The translations under genes were made by a program, and so were the position numbers. The notes beneath the pieces are model-generated. The model saw only the letters and a list, made by a program, of their open reading frames with translations. It searched no databases and was not told the DNA's origin. Positions 18,094 to 25,685 of a stretch of 64,000 bases of DNA are shown here, one piece after another (the first letter of the stretch is position 1; each line of letters begins with the position of its first letter). This stretch comes from JADGRB01 sp963835825 (GTDB lineage Bacteria > Myxococcota_A > Polyangia > Fen-1088): positions 215,188 through 279,187 of the forward strand of contig CAWIGZ010000014.1 of NCBI GenBank assembly GCA_963835825.1, given 5' to 3'.

Positions 18094-19545
18094 ATGAAAG
18101 CAGCATTCTGGCGGCCGCCGCAGTGGTCCGGTCCGCTTCCGCTCTTTGGAGTCACCTGCCTGTTCGCGATGGTCCTGGCTTCGTGCGGAAGCGAGGGCGC
18201 GCGCCCGGGCCCGGTGGTTCACGTCTGGCTGACCACCCCGGACCTGGTCAGCGCGCTCTCGCGCCAAGCAGACGTCAGGCCCGCTGCCGGGGGACCGGCG
18301 GACGTCATCTTCGACGACACCATCGCGATGCAGAGCATCGACGGCTTCGGCGCGGCCTTTACCGACACCTCGGCGTCGTTGATCTGGGGTGCGTTGGCGA
18401 AGGCCGATCGGGACGCATTGATTGCGCAGCTGTTCTCGCCTCGGCTCGGCATCGGTCTGTCATTCATGCGCGTGCCGATGGCCTCGTCCGACTTCACCGA
18501 ATGCGGCTGTACCTACTCCTACGACGACGGCGACAGCGGCGGCGCCCCGGACCCGACGCTGCCCAGCTTCAGCACGTCGCACGATGACGCGAACATCATC
18601 CCGGTGATCCTGCAGGCGCAGGCCATCAACCCCCAGATGAAACTGTTCGCAAACCCGTGGAGCCCGCCCGCCTGGATGAAAACCAACGCGAGCATGTTGG
18701 GCGGCGGGGACGGTGCCCTGCGCGACGACGCCCACGGCGCGCTGGCGCAGTACTTCGTGCATTTCCTGCAGGAGTACCAGGCCAAGGGCGTATCGGTCTG
18801 GGGCATCACACCACAGAACGAGCCGTCGATCGCGCCTTCCTCGTACGCGGGGATGTTGCTCCCCGCCGTCGACGAGGCCCATTTCATCGCCAGTGACCTG
18901 GCCCCGGCGTTGAGCGCTGCCGGGTTGTCCGACGTGAAGATCCTGGGCGGCGACGACATCGGCGCCTCGCGCGCCTTCGCGACGGCCCTGTTCACAGGCA
19001 CGACCAACGAGCTCTATGGCACCGCTTGGCATTGCTACCAGGGGCTGGACCAGATGACGTTGATTCATACGGACCAGCCGAACCGGCCCCTCTACATGAC
19101 CGAGTGCTCGACGGGACCGGCGGGTATCGCCGGCGATGCCACCCAACAGATCCTCACCAGCATGGCGAACTGGGCGAGCGGCGCGGTCCTGTGGAACCTG
19201 GCATTGGATCAGGACGGCGGCCCCAAGATGGGCGACGGCTGCGGGGGGTGCACCGGTCTGGCCATCGTCGATACGACGACCGGACAGGTCCAGCTGACCC
19301 TCAACTACTATGAGCTCGGCCAGTTTTCGAAGTTCGTCGTGCCGGGGGCGACGCGGGTGGCCAGCTCAGACGGGAACGGCGTCTTGGCGCAGGCCTTCCG
19401 AAACCCGAATGGGACGGACACGCTGGTCGTGTTCAATCCGGGAGCCGCGCCAGCGGACTTTTCGGTCGACTGGACCGGCCAAGGGATCGTGACCACGACG
19501 CTGCCAGCAGGCGCGACCGCAACGTTCACGACCGCCGATCCCTAA
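18094..19545 (+). CDS. Glycoside hydrolase family 30 lipoprotein (glucosylceramidase/beta-glucanase type)
   Basis: The 483-residue enzyme has a signal peptide with a lipobox (VLASCGSE). The GH30 barrel follows: MQSIDGFGAAFTDTSA, GLSFMRVPMASSDF, FANPWSPPAWMKT, the acid/base Glu in GITPQNEPS and the nucleophile Glu in LYMTECSTG. A C-terminal beta-sandwich region ends in VFNPGAAPADF. Family members cleave beta-linked glucosides such as glucosylceramide or beta-1,6-glucan; the substrate cannot be fixed from sequence. All key residues are present and the length is normal. It is probably outer-membrane or surface anchored, fitting a predatory or saprophytic lifestyle. It appears to be a single-gene unit. 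Confidence 0.9.
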   Translation: MKAAFWRPPQWSGPLPLFGVTCLFAMVLASCGSEGARPGPVVHVWLTTPDLVSALSRQADVRPAAGGPADVIFDDTIAMQSIDGFGAAFTDTSASLIWGALAKADRDALIAQLFSPRLGIGLSFMRVPMASSDFTECGCTYSYDDGDSGGAPDPTLPSFSTSHDDANIIPVILQAQAINPQMKLFANPWSPPAWMKTNASMLGGGDGALRDDAHGALAQYFVHFLQEYQAKGVSVWGITPQNEPSIAPSSYAGMLLPAVDEAHFIASDLAPALSAAGLSDVKILGGDDIGASRAFATALFTGTTNELYGTAWHCYQGLDQMTLIHTDQPNRPLYMTECSTGPAGIAGDATQQILTSMANWASGAVLWNLALDQDGGPKMGDGCGGCTGLAIVDTTTGQVQLTLNYYELGQFSKFVVPGATRVASSDGNGVLAQAFRNPNGTDTLVVFNPGAAPADFSVDWTGQGIVTTTLPAGATATFTTADP

Positions 19546-19837
19546 CGAAGTGGAGTCTGAGGACCGAAACAAAACGCTCGATAGGGCCGGCGACCATCGC
19601 GGCCGCTATCAACAGGCGAACGCGGCTGGGCCAACTGGGCGCTACCAGGTCGAGGCGGCGATTCAGTCGGCTCATGTCGCCCGGCGAGTGAGCGGCATCT
19701 CCAACTGGACGGCTGTGGTCGCGCTCTACGATCGCGCCGACGATGCGGACGTGCGGTGGCCCGCAACGACGCACCGCCAGACCGGCAGTGGCGCCCTTGT
19801 CCTCGGCGTCGGAGGCGGCGCCTTCTGACCGGCGTCC

Positions 19838-20041
19838 CTACCATTTTCGGTACGGAAGGAACTTGCCGTGCATCGTCACCTTGATGCGATCGCCTTTGGG
19901 ATCGGCTGCCCGATCGACGTACATCTCGAAGTCGATGGCGCTCATGATGCCGTCGCCGCACTTCTCGTGGATCAACTCTTTGAGCGTCGTCCCGTAGACC
20001 TGGACCACCTCGTGAAAACGGTAGATGAGCGGGTCGCTCGA
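19838..20041 (-). pseudogene. cynS: 3' fragment of cyanate lyase gene
   Basis: The last 67 codons before the stop at 19838 read DPLIYRFHEVVQVYGTTLKE, IHEKCGDGIMSAIDFEMYV and KVTMHGKFLPYRKW, which is the C-terminal catalytic domain of cyanase. Cyanase is about 150 residues; the N-terminal helix-turn-helix half is missing and is replaced by transposase-derived sequence in the same frame. It is therefore non-functional as an enzyme. Confidence 0.8.
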
Positions 20042-20086
20042 GATCGGAGCAGCACGCTCCGGCTCGCCATACCGCTGGACGCGACA

Positions 20087-20332
20087 GCGCCGCTGAACGA
20101 GCTCGCCCTCGGCTCCTGATCGACGTGCCCGAGCTGCCAAGAGATGACCAAGTGGGGTTCGGTGACAGACGCGCGCGTTCTTCCTCGAGCCGACCCAGAG
20201 TCCGAGGGGGATCTTCACGCCCTTCGGGGTCACCCCGAGCGCGAGCTTCGGGCCGTCACCCCTGGTCGCGCTCAGGTGGTTACGGAAATGCTTACGCCGA
20301 TCTGGCGCGGCGCCGTCGACCTCGAAAGCACC
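20087..20332 (-). pseudogene. Internal fragment of an IS256/mutator-type transposase
   Basis: The frame contains LALGVTPKGVKIPLGLWVGS followed by KNARVC, close to the central block of IS256/Mutator transposases (LGI..DG.K.PLGLW.GSTENA). Neither the N-terminal nor the C-terminal catalytic parts remain. It runs in frame into the cynS fragment, so a deletion probably joined the two. Confidence 0.5.
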
Positions 20333-20375
20333 AGCTTCCGCGCCGTCGTCAACTGACCGGGGCCTAGACTTAGAA

Positions 20376-20774
20376 CTAGGCAGGTGACGCGGGGGCCTCG
20401 GATCGGAGGGCGAGGGGGCCGCTCTTGCGCACGTAGAGGATCTCCTTGACGCCGTCGCGGCGGACCACCTCGAGGGCGGAGACGAACCCGTCCTCCTGCT
20501 CGATGGCCCAGATCTCCGCGGGCTCGAACACCAGGTGCTCCATGTCCTCGAGCTGCAGCTCAAGGACATCGCTCTTGGGATCGTAGCTGAGGCCGAGCAG
20601 GCGCACCGCCTCGACCTCGAATTGATCGCCGAGCGTGGGAGATACCACCTCGATGGTCGCCGCTTCGGGCTGGTCCTCCTTCAGGTACTGGAGGGTGAAG
20701 CGATCGAAATACCCCTTCCACTGTTCGCGCGGGATCTGCTTGGTCTCCAGGCGTGGGGACTGTGTTGTTGCCAT
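20376..20774 (-). CDS. DUF5335 family protein
   Basis: The 132-residue protein matches DUF5335: an N-terminal IPREQWKGYFDRFT, then LLGLSYDPKSDVLELQLEDM, and a short C-terminal IRxP/VRKSGPLAL-like end. A clear AGGAGGACGAGCC leader precedes the ATG. The family is small, cytoplasmic and often encoded beside universal stress and Clp genes; its function is not known to me. It is one of only two intact genes in the 19.8-22.4 kb stretch. Confidence 0.75.
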   Translation of the reverse strand: MATTQSPRLETKQIPREQWKGYFDRFTLQYLKEDQPEAATIEVVSPTLGDQFEVEAVRLLGLSYDPKSDVLELQLEDMEHLVFEPAEIWAIEQEDGFVSALEVVRRDGVKEILYVRKSGPLALRSEAPASPA

Positions 20775-20808
20775 GGCTCGTCCTCCTCGGGCGTTGTTTT
20801 GGAATCGG

Positions 20809-20946
20809 TCACATCTCCTTCAGACATTCGTGGATGAACTGAACGGCCATCGCCCCCTCCCCGATGGCGGAGGCCACCCGCTTGACCGACCCGGAGCGGA
20901 CATCGCCGGCCGCGAACACCCCGGGGCGGCTGGTCTCGACCAGGTC
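20809..20946 (-). pseudogene. trxB: 3' fragment of thioredoxin reductase gene
   Basis: About 45 codons read VETSRPGVFAAGDVRSGSVK, RVASAIGEGAMAV and FIHECLKEM, the conserved FAD-binding C-terminus of thioredoxin reductase. The frame is closed just upstream, where it runs into the universal stress protein gene in another frame. Without the NADPH domain and the redox CxxC, this cannot be active. Confidence 0.75.
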
Positions 20947-21412
20947 AAGGCAGCCGGATCACGAGCACCGCGCCCTTGGCCTCCGGCACCACCTCGACGT
21001 CGGCGCTGCCGAGCAGCAGGCGTCGCTGCCCCTTGGCCCCCGAGTTGCTGAGGACGATCCGATCGGCGCCGATGCGTTCGGCCGCGTCGAGGATCGCCCT
21101 GGCCGGGGGCCCGTCCTCGACCAGCAGCGCGAGCTCGTCCGACTTTCGACCGCTGACCTGCTCGAGGGCCTTGGTGAGGCCCTCGAAGACGGTCGTCACC
21201 AGCTGCTGTCGACGAAGCAGCGTCTCTTCGAATTCGGCCGGCGACATCGGTGCCCCGAGCGTGGGGATCGCGTGGATGGCGACCAGCTCGGCCTGGTGCA
21301 GGCGCGCCTCGCGGTCGGCCGCGCGCAGCACCTCCTCGGCGACCTCGCCGAGGAACGGACCCGGCCCGTCCCCGACATCGACCGCGCACAGCACCTTCCG
21401 AAACCCGCTCAT
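20945..21412 (-). CDS. Universal stress protein (UspA family)
   Basis: The 155-residue product starts MSGFRKVLCAVDVGDGPG and ends RRLLLGSADVEVVPEAKGAV. It contains the UspA nucleotide-binding layout, with an Asp after the first strand and a G-2x-G-9x-G-S/D-like loop (SNSGAKGQRRLLLGSADVEV) that binds ATP in part of the family. The ATG at 21412 fits the family start; a much longer open frame upstream is not coding. The role is in stress adaptation, cytoplasmic. It is apparently intact although the neighbouring trxB, fba and clpB genes are truncated. Confidence 0.85.
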   Translation of the reverse strand: MSGFRKVLCAVDVGDGPGPFLGEVAEEVLRAADREARLHQAELVAIHAIPTLGAPMSPAEFEETLLRRQQLVTTVFEGLTKALEQVSGRKSDELALLVEDGPPARAILDAAERIGADRIVLSNSGAKGQRRLLLGSADVEVVPEAKGAVLVIRLP

Positions 21413-21619
21413 CGCAAAGTCATGCTGGGTCCGCCCGACCTGGCGGCAAGAGGCAGGCGGCGGCGGACGACAGATTCGCCACCTTCTGGGCTTTCCTGCG
21501 AGGAGGCGGGCGAGAAACGCGGTCACGCGGTCCCGGGGCAGGCGCGGGCCACGGCGTCGCGGGCCCGCGGCCGGCCGCAGCAGCCGGTCCCCGAAGCACG
21601 GATTCCGAGCGCCACGCTC

Positions 21620-21841
21620 GCTGACCGTGTACGCCACGTGGTGCAAGCGGCATTTGACGGCCGTCGCATCGTGATCTTCTCGGGCGGAGTCATGAAAGCG
21701 GACGACGAGGCGCTCGTCGAGGAGGCGCGTGCCATCCGCCACGGAGGCGGCTTCGGCAGCATCATCGGCCGCAACTCCTTTCAGCGCCCAGAGCCCGCGG
21801 CGAAGGAGCTGCTGGCGCGGATCATGGACGTATACGCCTAG
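21620..21841 (+). pseudogene. 3' fragment of class I (archaeal-type) fructose-bisphosphate aldolase
   Basis: The last 70 codons read GRRIVIFSGGVMKADDEA, AIRHGGGFGSIIGRN and FQRP, the phosphate-binding C-terminus of DhnA/FbaB-type aldolases. The enzyme is about 300 residues, and the Schiff-base lysine region is absent. The stop shares a CTAG palindrome with the convergent clpB fragment, so the two tails meet at 21838-21841. Confidence 0.7.
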
Positions 21842-22371
21842 GCGGCGGCGCGGCGGGGTTCGGTGTGGAACGCCAGGTGGTCGTCGCTGACGTCGACCAC
21901 GACGTGTTGGCCGGGAAGCACCTCGCCGGCGATGAGCTTTTCGGACAGGGGCTCGAGCAGGCGTTCCTGGATCGCGCGTCGCAAGGGGCGTGCTCCGTAG
22001 TCGGGATCGTAGCCAACCTCCGCCAGCAGTCGCTTGGCCGCGTCCGTCACCTCGAGCTCGATCTCGCGTTGGGCGAGCAGGGGCTGGATCTGGCGGAGCT
22101 GGATGTCGACGATCTCCCGGGTGCGCGCCTCGTCGAGCCGCTTGAACACGACCATGCCGTCCAGCCGGTTCAGGAACTCGGGCTTGAAGCTGGCACGCAG
22201 GGCCTGGAGCGCGCGACGCTCTGCCTCGGCCGAGTCGGACGCCTCCAATACGAACGCGGAGCCGACGTTCGAGGTCATGATCAGGATGACGTTGCGGAAG
22301 TCGACAGTGCGTCCGTGCCCGTCCGTCAGCCGGCCGTCTTCCATCACCTGGAGCAGCACATTGAAGCGGGG
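21838..22371 (-). pseudogene. clpB: 3' fragment of ClpB/ClpA-type chaperone gene
   Basis: About 177 codons encode the end of a Clp/Hsp100 ATPase: FNVLLQVMEDGRLTDG, VILIMTSNVGS, sensor-type FLNRLDGMVVF, and the D2-small domain GYDPDYGARPLRRAIQE. Clp proteins have 750-870 residues, so only the last fifth remains. A nearby ATG lies upstream of the conserved block, but the preceding residues do not match the family. Confidence 0.8.
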
Positions 22372-22488
22372 CGCGGTGGAGAGCAGTCGGGCGCGGTTGC
22401 CGGGCACTTGCGGCTCTTGTCCCCACCGTCCGATGCGCCAGAAGGCGGTGGCGTGCGGTCGGGCTGGAGCACTGTAGCTTCGAGGCCG

Positions 22489-22608
22489 GTGGACGACGTG
22501 GCGGCGGCACTGAGAGGAGCGCTGGAGAGCTGGGCTGCGTCGGGGGATACGGCGGCGCTTCGGCGACAGCTGCTCGCGCTGCTGATGCTCGTGGAGACGA
22601 AGGGATAG
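22489..22608 (+). CDS. Small hypothetical protein
   Basis: A 39-codon frame begins at GTG 22489 (VDDVAAALRGALESWAASG) and ends LLMLVETKG. It is amphipathic-helical with GC-biased third positions and a GAGG-like site upstream. I recall no named family. It may be complete or the tail of something longer. Confidence 0.3.
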   Translation: MDDVAAALRGALESWAASGDTAALRRQLLALLMLVETKG

Positions 22609-22657
22609 GGAGGGAGGCGTTCCACTCGGCTACGGAGCGCCCGCGGCGCGAAAGAGA

Positions 22658-22676
22658 GTGTCAGCGCTGCTGACAC
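22658..22676. promoter_or_regulatory. Perfect 8-bp inverted repeat, operator-like
   Basis: GTGTCAGC and GCTGACAC flank a 3-base GCT spacer. The size and symmetry suit a TetR-type operator. It has no T-tract, so terminator function is less likely. No adjacent regulator gene survives. Confidence 0.4.
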
Positions 22677-22698
22677 AATTGCCCTGGACGCACCATCG

Positions 22699-22920
22699 TC
22701 ATCGTGATGGGCCAGGCGACGACCGCCACCGCGCGTGCTTTGACCGTGTCGACGGTTCATCGGGCGCATCGACGTCTTTGGTGCGCTCGGTGCTGCCGTA
22801 AGCCAGCACGACGGCCGCGCCGCCGGACAAATACAGCCGCGTCGACTTCCCGGTATCGATCAGGCGGCGATCGAGCACGGCGAGATAGCCGAGGAGTGAG
22901 TCTCGAGCGGACGCGGCCAT
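22699..22920 (-). pseudogene. Truncated nucleotidyltransferase of a toxin-antitoxin-like module
   Basis: From the ATG at 22920 the product reads LYLSGGAAVVLAYGST and RTKDVD, the GG...DxD active-site start of MNT/AbiEii/DUF6036-type nucleotidyltransferases. It then breaks off into unrelated low-complexity sequence after about 52 residues. Intact members have 180-300 residues. It starts six bases after the stop of the HTH gene, so the two formed one operon, with this as the partner protein. It is probably inactive. Confidence 0.55.
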
Positions 22921-22925
22921 CGGTT

Positions 22926-23714
22926 CTACCCTGCCTCGGCGCCCAAGATGTCGCGGGCGCGCGCCAGGAACTCCTCTTGTGGCGCTGGGTACACGATCTT
23001 CCACTTCTTGGCGATGGGCGAGGTGTCTGCCGCGTGCTTGGACGCCCCGCCCTTGGGCGATGCTTCAGTCTTCCCGAACAGGTCCCAACCTTCGGGCCAG
23101 CGCGCCGCCTTCGATAGCTTTGCAAAGTCTTGCTGCCGGCGGTTCCAGGCAGTCTGGCGAACTTGTCTGACCTTTGAAGACGCGGACGGGTGAGCCCGGC
23201 TGACCGGGAGTTGGGCCGCGATCCACTCCGCCAATTCGGCCAGCCACCCCAAACGGTGCAGCACGCGTTCGCCGGTGGCCTGGGCTTCCAGTTCGGGCAC
23301 GGAGAAATCGTTTTTGAGCAGGAGCGCGGGAATGCTCTCCAGAATTCGGGGCGTGGTGGCGTCGGTCAGACTGGTGGCAATGAGGCTTTCGAAGGGGCGA
23401 GCCTCGCCGATCAGGGCGACTTCGCCTGGGGCCAGGTCGTTGAGACCCCAGTGGGCGAGGTGGGCGATCAGATCGCGGGAATCGCTGCCCGTTCGATCGC
23501 GCCCATCGGCCAAGAAGAGCAGGGGGGTTCCAAGCGCCTTGGCAAGGTCGCACGCGTCCCCGAACCCGGGTTGCCGGGTGCCCCCCTCGAAACGAGACAG
23601 GCTGGTGAGCGAAACGCCAGAGCGCGCGGCGAGCGTGGACAGCGACATTCCCGTTCGCAATCGAGCTGACCGCAGGTGCCGGCCGAAGTCGGCGGAGAGG
23701 GCGCGACGTCGCAT
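22926..23714 (-). CDS. XRE-family HTH protein with long C-terminal domain
   Basis: The 262-residue protein opens with an HTH_3 domain (residues 8-65: LRTGMSLSTLAARSGVSLTS, LSRFEGGTRQPGF). A C-terminal region of about 190 residues follows, ending WKIVYPAPQEEFLARARD, for which I have no named family. I start at 23714 because the promoter elements sit just upstream; an ATG-like start at 23750 would lie inside the promoter. Its place before a nucleotidyltransferase gene suggests an antitoxin or regulator. Inverted TTGCT/AGCAA repeats upstream suggest it represses itself. Confidence 0.75.
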   Translation of the reverse strand: MRRRALSADFGRHLRSARLRTGMSLSTLAARSGVSLTSLSRFEGGTRQPGFGDACDLAKALGTPLLFLADGRDRTGSDSRDLIAHLAHWGLNDLAPGEVALIGEARPFESLIATSLTDATTPRILESIPALLLKNDFSVPELEAQATGERVLHRLGWLAELAEWIAAQLPVSRAHPSASSKVRQVRQTAWNRRQQDFAKLSKAARWPEGWDLFGKTEASPKGGASKHAADTSPIAKKWKIVYPAPQEEFLARARDILGAEAG

Positions 23715-23717
23715 GGT

Positions 23718-23750
23718 TTGCTTTATAGCAATTGTTAGGCTATAGAGCAA
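23718..23750 (-). promoter_or_regulatory. Promoter and operator of the HTH gene
   Basis: On the minus strand TTGCTC (23750-23745) and TATAAA (23727-23722) lie 17 bases apart and form a good sigma70-type promoter. The -10 overlaps an inverted repeat TTGCT-N4-AGCAA (23718-23731), and a related TATAGAGCAA overlaps the -35. The predicted transcript would begin at or very near the ATG at 23714, so it may be leaderless. Confidence 0.5.
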
Positions 23751-23968
23751 TATTCTTGCGCGGCTCCTCGTCGCGCCGGTTCGGCTTCGACCGCCTTCTG
23801 GACGACCGGAGTCAGCGGATGGAAGGTGTCGATGTCGTCGGTCGGCCGGGTCGCTGCGTACGCGAGCGACGCAGCGGCACCGCCGATGACGAGGATCGAG
23901 GCGGGCTCGGGCAGCGCCGCGTCGATTGCCTCGACGAAGCGTTCAAGTTCCTGAGGACGGTGGCGCAC
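23735..23968 (-). pseudogene. Truncated DUF6036-type nucleotidyltransferase
   Basis: The 77-residue frame contains ASILVIGGAAASLAYAA and RPTDDIDTF, the GG/DxD start of the nucleotidyltransferase fold, with a good N-terminal helix (LERFVEAIDAALPEP). It stops at the promoter of the HTH gene, so the C-terminal two thirds are missing. It overlaps the preceding gene by 26 bases. With that gene it would form a second toxin-antitoxin-like pair, now damaged. Confidence 0.55.
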
Positions 23969-24344
23969 GGAAGGTCTTTCGGAAGAGGGTCTCGAAGCTG
24001 TCGAGCGGCATGTTCATCAGGAACCGCCATCGCCGAGCGACGGGTGGCGTGTTGACCGCAGCCAGCTCCTTCCCGACCAGGCTCTTCTCGGCGCCCTCGA
24101 AGAAGAAGGTGTTCGAAGGCGGCCGGTCCCGCCTTAGAGCTGCGTATTCGGCGGCGAATGGCCGACTCCCGGCAAGCTCGGACGTCAGTTCCAGGAAGAA
24201 CCCAAGCGTGGATCCCTCCTTCGCTCGCCGTGCACGGCGGACCAAATCGGCGAGCCGTAGCGTGTCGCGATTGGCCCAGAGCATCACGGGGAGTGCCCTC
24301 GCCACGGACGCGTCCGTGTGAGCCAGGCGGAGGCCCTGGACCAC
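23943..24344 (-). CDS. Hypothetical protein upstream of nucleotidyltransferase
   Basis: The 133-residue product is helical and basic: ALPVMLWANRDTLRLADLV, GFFLELTSELAGSR, NTPPVARRWRFLMNMP. I do not recognise the family, but the layout (small protein overlapping a DUF6036 nucleotidyltransferase) fits a two-gene toxin-antitoxin module. GTG at 24344 with GGAAG upstream is the likely start. It is transcribed away from the tRNA-end relic at 24377, so it would be the first gene inside the inserted segment. Confidence 0.6.
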   Translation of the reverse strand: MVQGLRLAHTDASVARALPVMLWANRDTLRLADLVRRARRAKEGSTLGFFLELTSELAGSRPFAAEYAALRRDRPPSNTFFFEGAEKSLVGKELAAVNTPPVARRWRFLMNMPLDSFETLFRKTFRAPPSSGT

Positions 24345-24376
24345 GACTTCCGACTAAAAAATACTGAGTAATTTCG

Positions 24377-24416
24377 TGGAGATGGACGGGATCGAACCGT
24401 CGGCCTCCTGAGTGCG
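24377..24416 (-). other. tRNA-Ala-like 3'-end relic (candidate att site)
   Basis: On the minus strand the sequence contains GGTTCGATCCC (T-arm) followed by an acceptor-type end CATCTCCA, preceded by a variable-loop-like GGAGGCCGAC. This looks like the last 35-40 bases of a tRNA-Ala gene. The D-arm and anticodon arm are absent upstream. Integrating elements leave such tails as attL/attR. Confidence 0.5.
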
Positions 24417-24419
24417 ATT

Positions 24420-24760
24420 CCCACGACTGACGAACGATATCCATAGCTTACGAACCCAAACGTCTTCTCGACTCCGAGAACGTCAGCAACGTTAGCTACT
24501 TGGAAGGAAAACGAATCGGGATCTCGTCAGACTCGTGGACCTTTGGGCTGCTGTCTCCGTCGAGCGGGGAATGTCGACTTCTCGATCACAAATCCTATCT
24601 CTGGTCGCGAACGCCTACCCCTGCCCGAGAACCGCTGCCGGTTCAAGCAGAGCTTCGTTCAGTTCATCGAGGCCCAGTACCCGGTGCCGGGTGCAACTCT
24701 CCCATCGCCTGTCAGCGACGGCCGGGCGTCATCGCCAGCGTCGGTGAGGGGATGAGCGGT
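24420..24760. other. Intergenic region without a supported gene
   Basis: Several short overlapping frames exist but none has consistent codon bias or a recognisable product. It separates the toxin-antitoxin-like block from the dehydrogenase gene. Confidence 0.4.
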
Positions 24761-24761
24761 C

Positions 24762-25469
24762 CTACCAGCGGCCCACGTGTGCCCCGCCGTCGACGTAAAG
24801 CACCTGCCCCGTGACCTGACGCGCCCGGGACAGGTAGAGGACTGCGTCGGCGACGTCGTTGACCTCGGTGAGGCGCCCCATCGGCTGTAGAGCTCTGAGG
24901 CCCGCCTTGGTGCCGTCCTCGAGCAGGGGCGTGTTCACGACGCCGGGGGCGACGGCGTTGAAGCGCAGCCCGGCCTTTGCGTACTCGACGGCGAGGCTCC
25001 GGGTCATGGTGTTGACGGCACCCTTCGTCATCATGGACACCGCCGCGTCGACACCTGCGATCGGATGGTCGGCCAGGGAGGCGGAGATGCTGACGACCGC
25101 ACCCGATTTTTGGGCGAGCATCTGTTTCACCACCAGCTGCGTGATCGAAACGAGACCGAGCAGGTTGAGGGACACCAGGGCGTCGATGTCGTCCGGCGTG
25201 TACTCCGTGAACGGCTTGGCGCGGTAGCTCCCGGCATTGTTCACCAGGACGTCGATGGCGCCGAAACGGTCGACCGCCGTTCGAACGACCGCGGCGGCTG
25301 TCTCGCGCTTGCCGAGGTCGCCGTCGACGGGCAGCAAGCGGGGCGATGGGCTCAGCTTTCGGGTCGCGTGGCGCGCGGTCGCGACGACATCGTATCCCTC
25401 CCCGAGGAACCGCTCGACGATTCCCGCGCCGATCCCCTGCGACGCGCCGGTGATGATCGCTGTTGGCAT
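24762..25469 (-). CDS. Short-chain dehydrogenase/reductase lacking the catalytic Tyr
   Basis: The 235-residue protein starts MPTAIITGASQGIGAGIVER, with the cofactor-binding TGxxxGIG motif, then NNAG, VVSISAS (catalytic Ser), and the C-terminal VAPGVVNTPLLEDG and VLYVDGGAHVGRW. In place of the YxxxK motif it has SMMTK, so the usual Tyr is Ser while the Lys is kept. A similar variant occurs in other SDR lineages, but catalysis may differ. NAD(P)-dependent reduction of a carbonyl is the default expectation. It is divergent from the MOSC fusion gene, and the 216 bases between them hold both promoters. Confidence 0.8.
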   Translation of the reverse strand: MPTAIITGASQGIGAGIVERFLGEGYDVVATARHATRKLSPSPRLLPVDGDLGKRETAAAVVRTAVDRFGAIDVLVNNAGSYRAKPFTEYTPDDIDALVSLNLLGLVSITQLVVKQMLAQKSGAVVSISASLADHPIAGVDAAVSMMTKGAVNTMTRSLAVEYAKAGLRFNAVAPGVVNTPLLEDGTKAGLRALQPMGRLTEVNDVADAVLYLSRARQVTGQVLYVDGGAHVGRW

Positions 25470-25685
25470 GCCTGCCTCCGAGCCCCAGCGGTCCCCGTCC
25501 GGGGAACTCCGCGGGCTTGGCGATCTCATGTGGGCTCGCCGCCGGAATTCGCAAGCGAGCACGGGAGCCCTCCTTCCGAATCAGCACGTTGCCGACGCCG
25601 CGGTGCCGAATGTGCGCCCGCCCCGCGACCGGGGCTTGCGGTCACCTCCCGTCGGGGTTACTGGACAGAGACCGGGCCGGGTGAG

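Noticed and set aside
20945..22510. Open frame of 521 codons ending in the universal stress protein
   Set aside because: Only the last 155 codons resemble a protein family; the upstream part is antisense to the aldolase and clpB remnants.
24500..24814. Possible small gene MEGKRIGISSDSW
   Set aside because: Three overlapping frames are open here, none has consistent codon bias, and no ribosome-binding site supports one of them.
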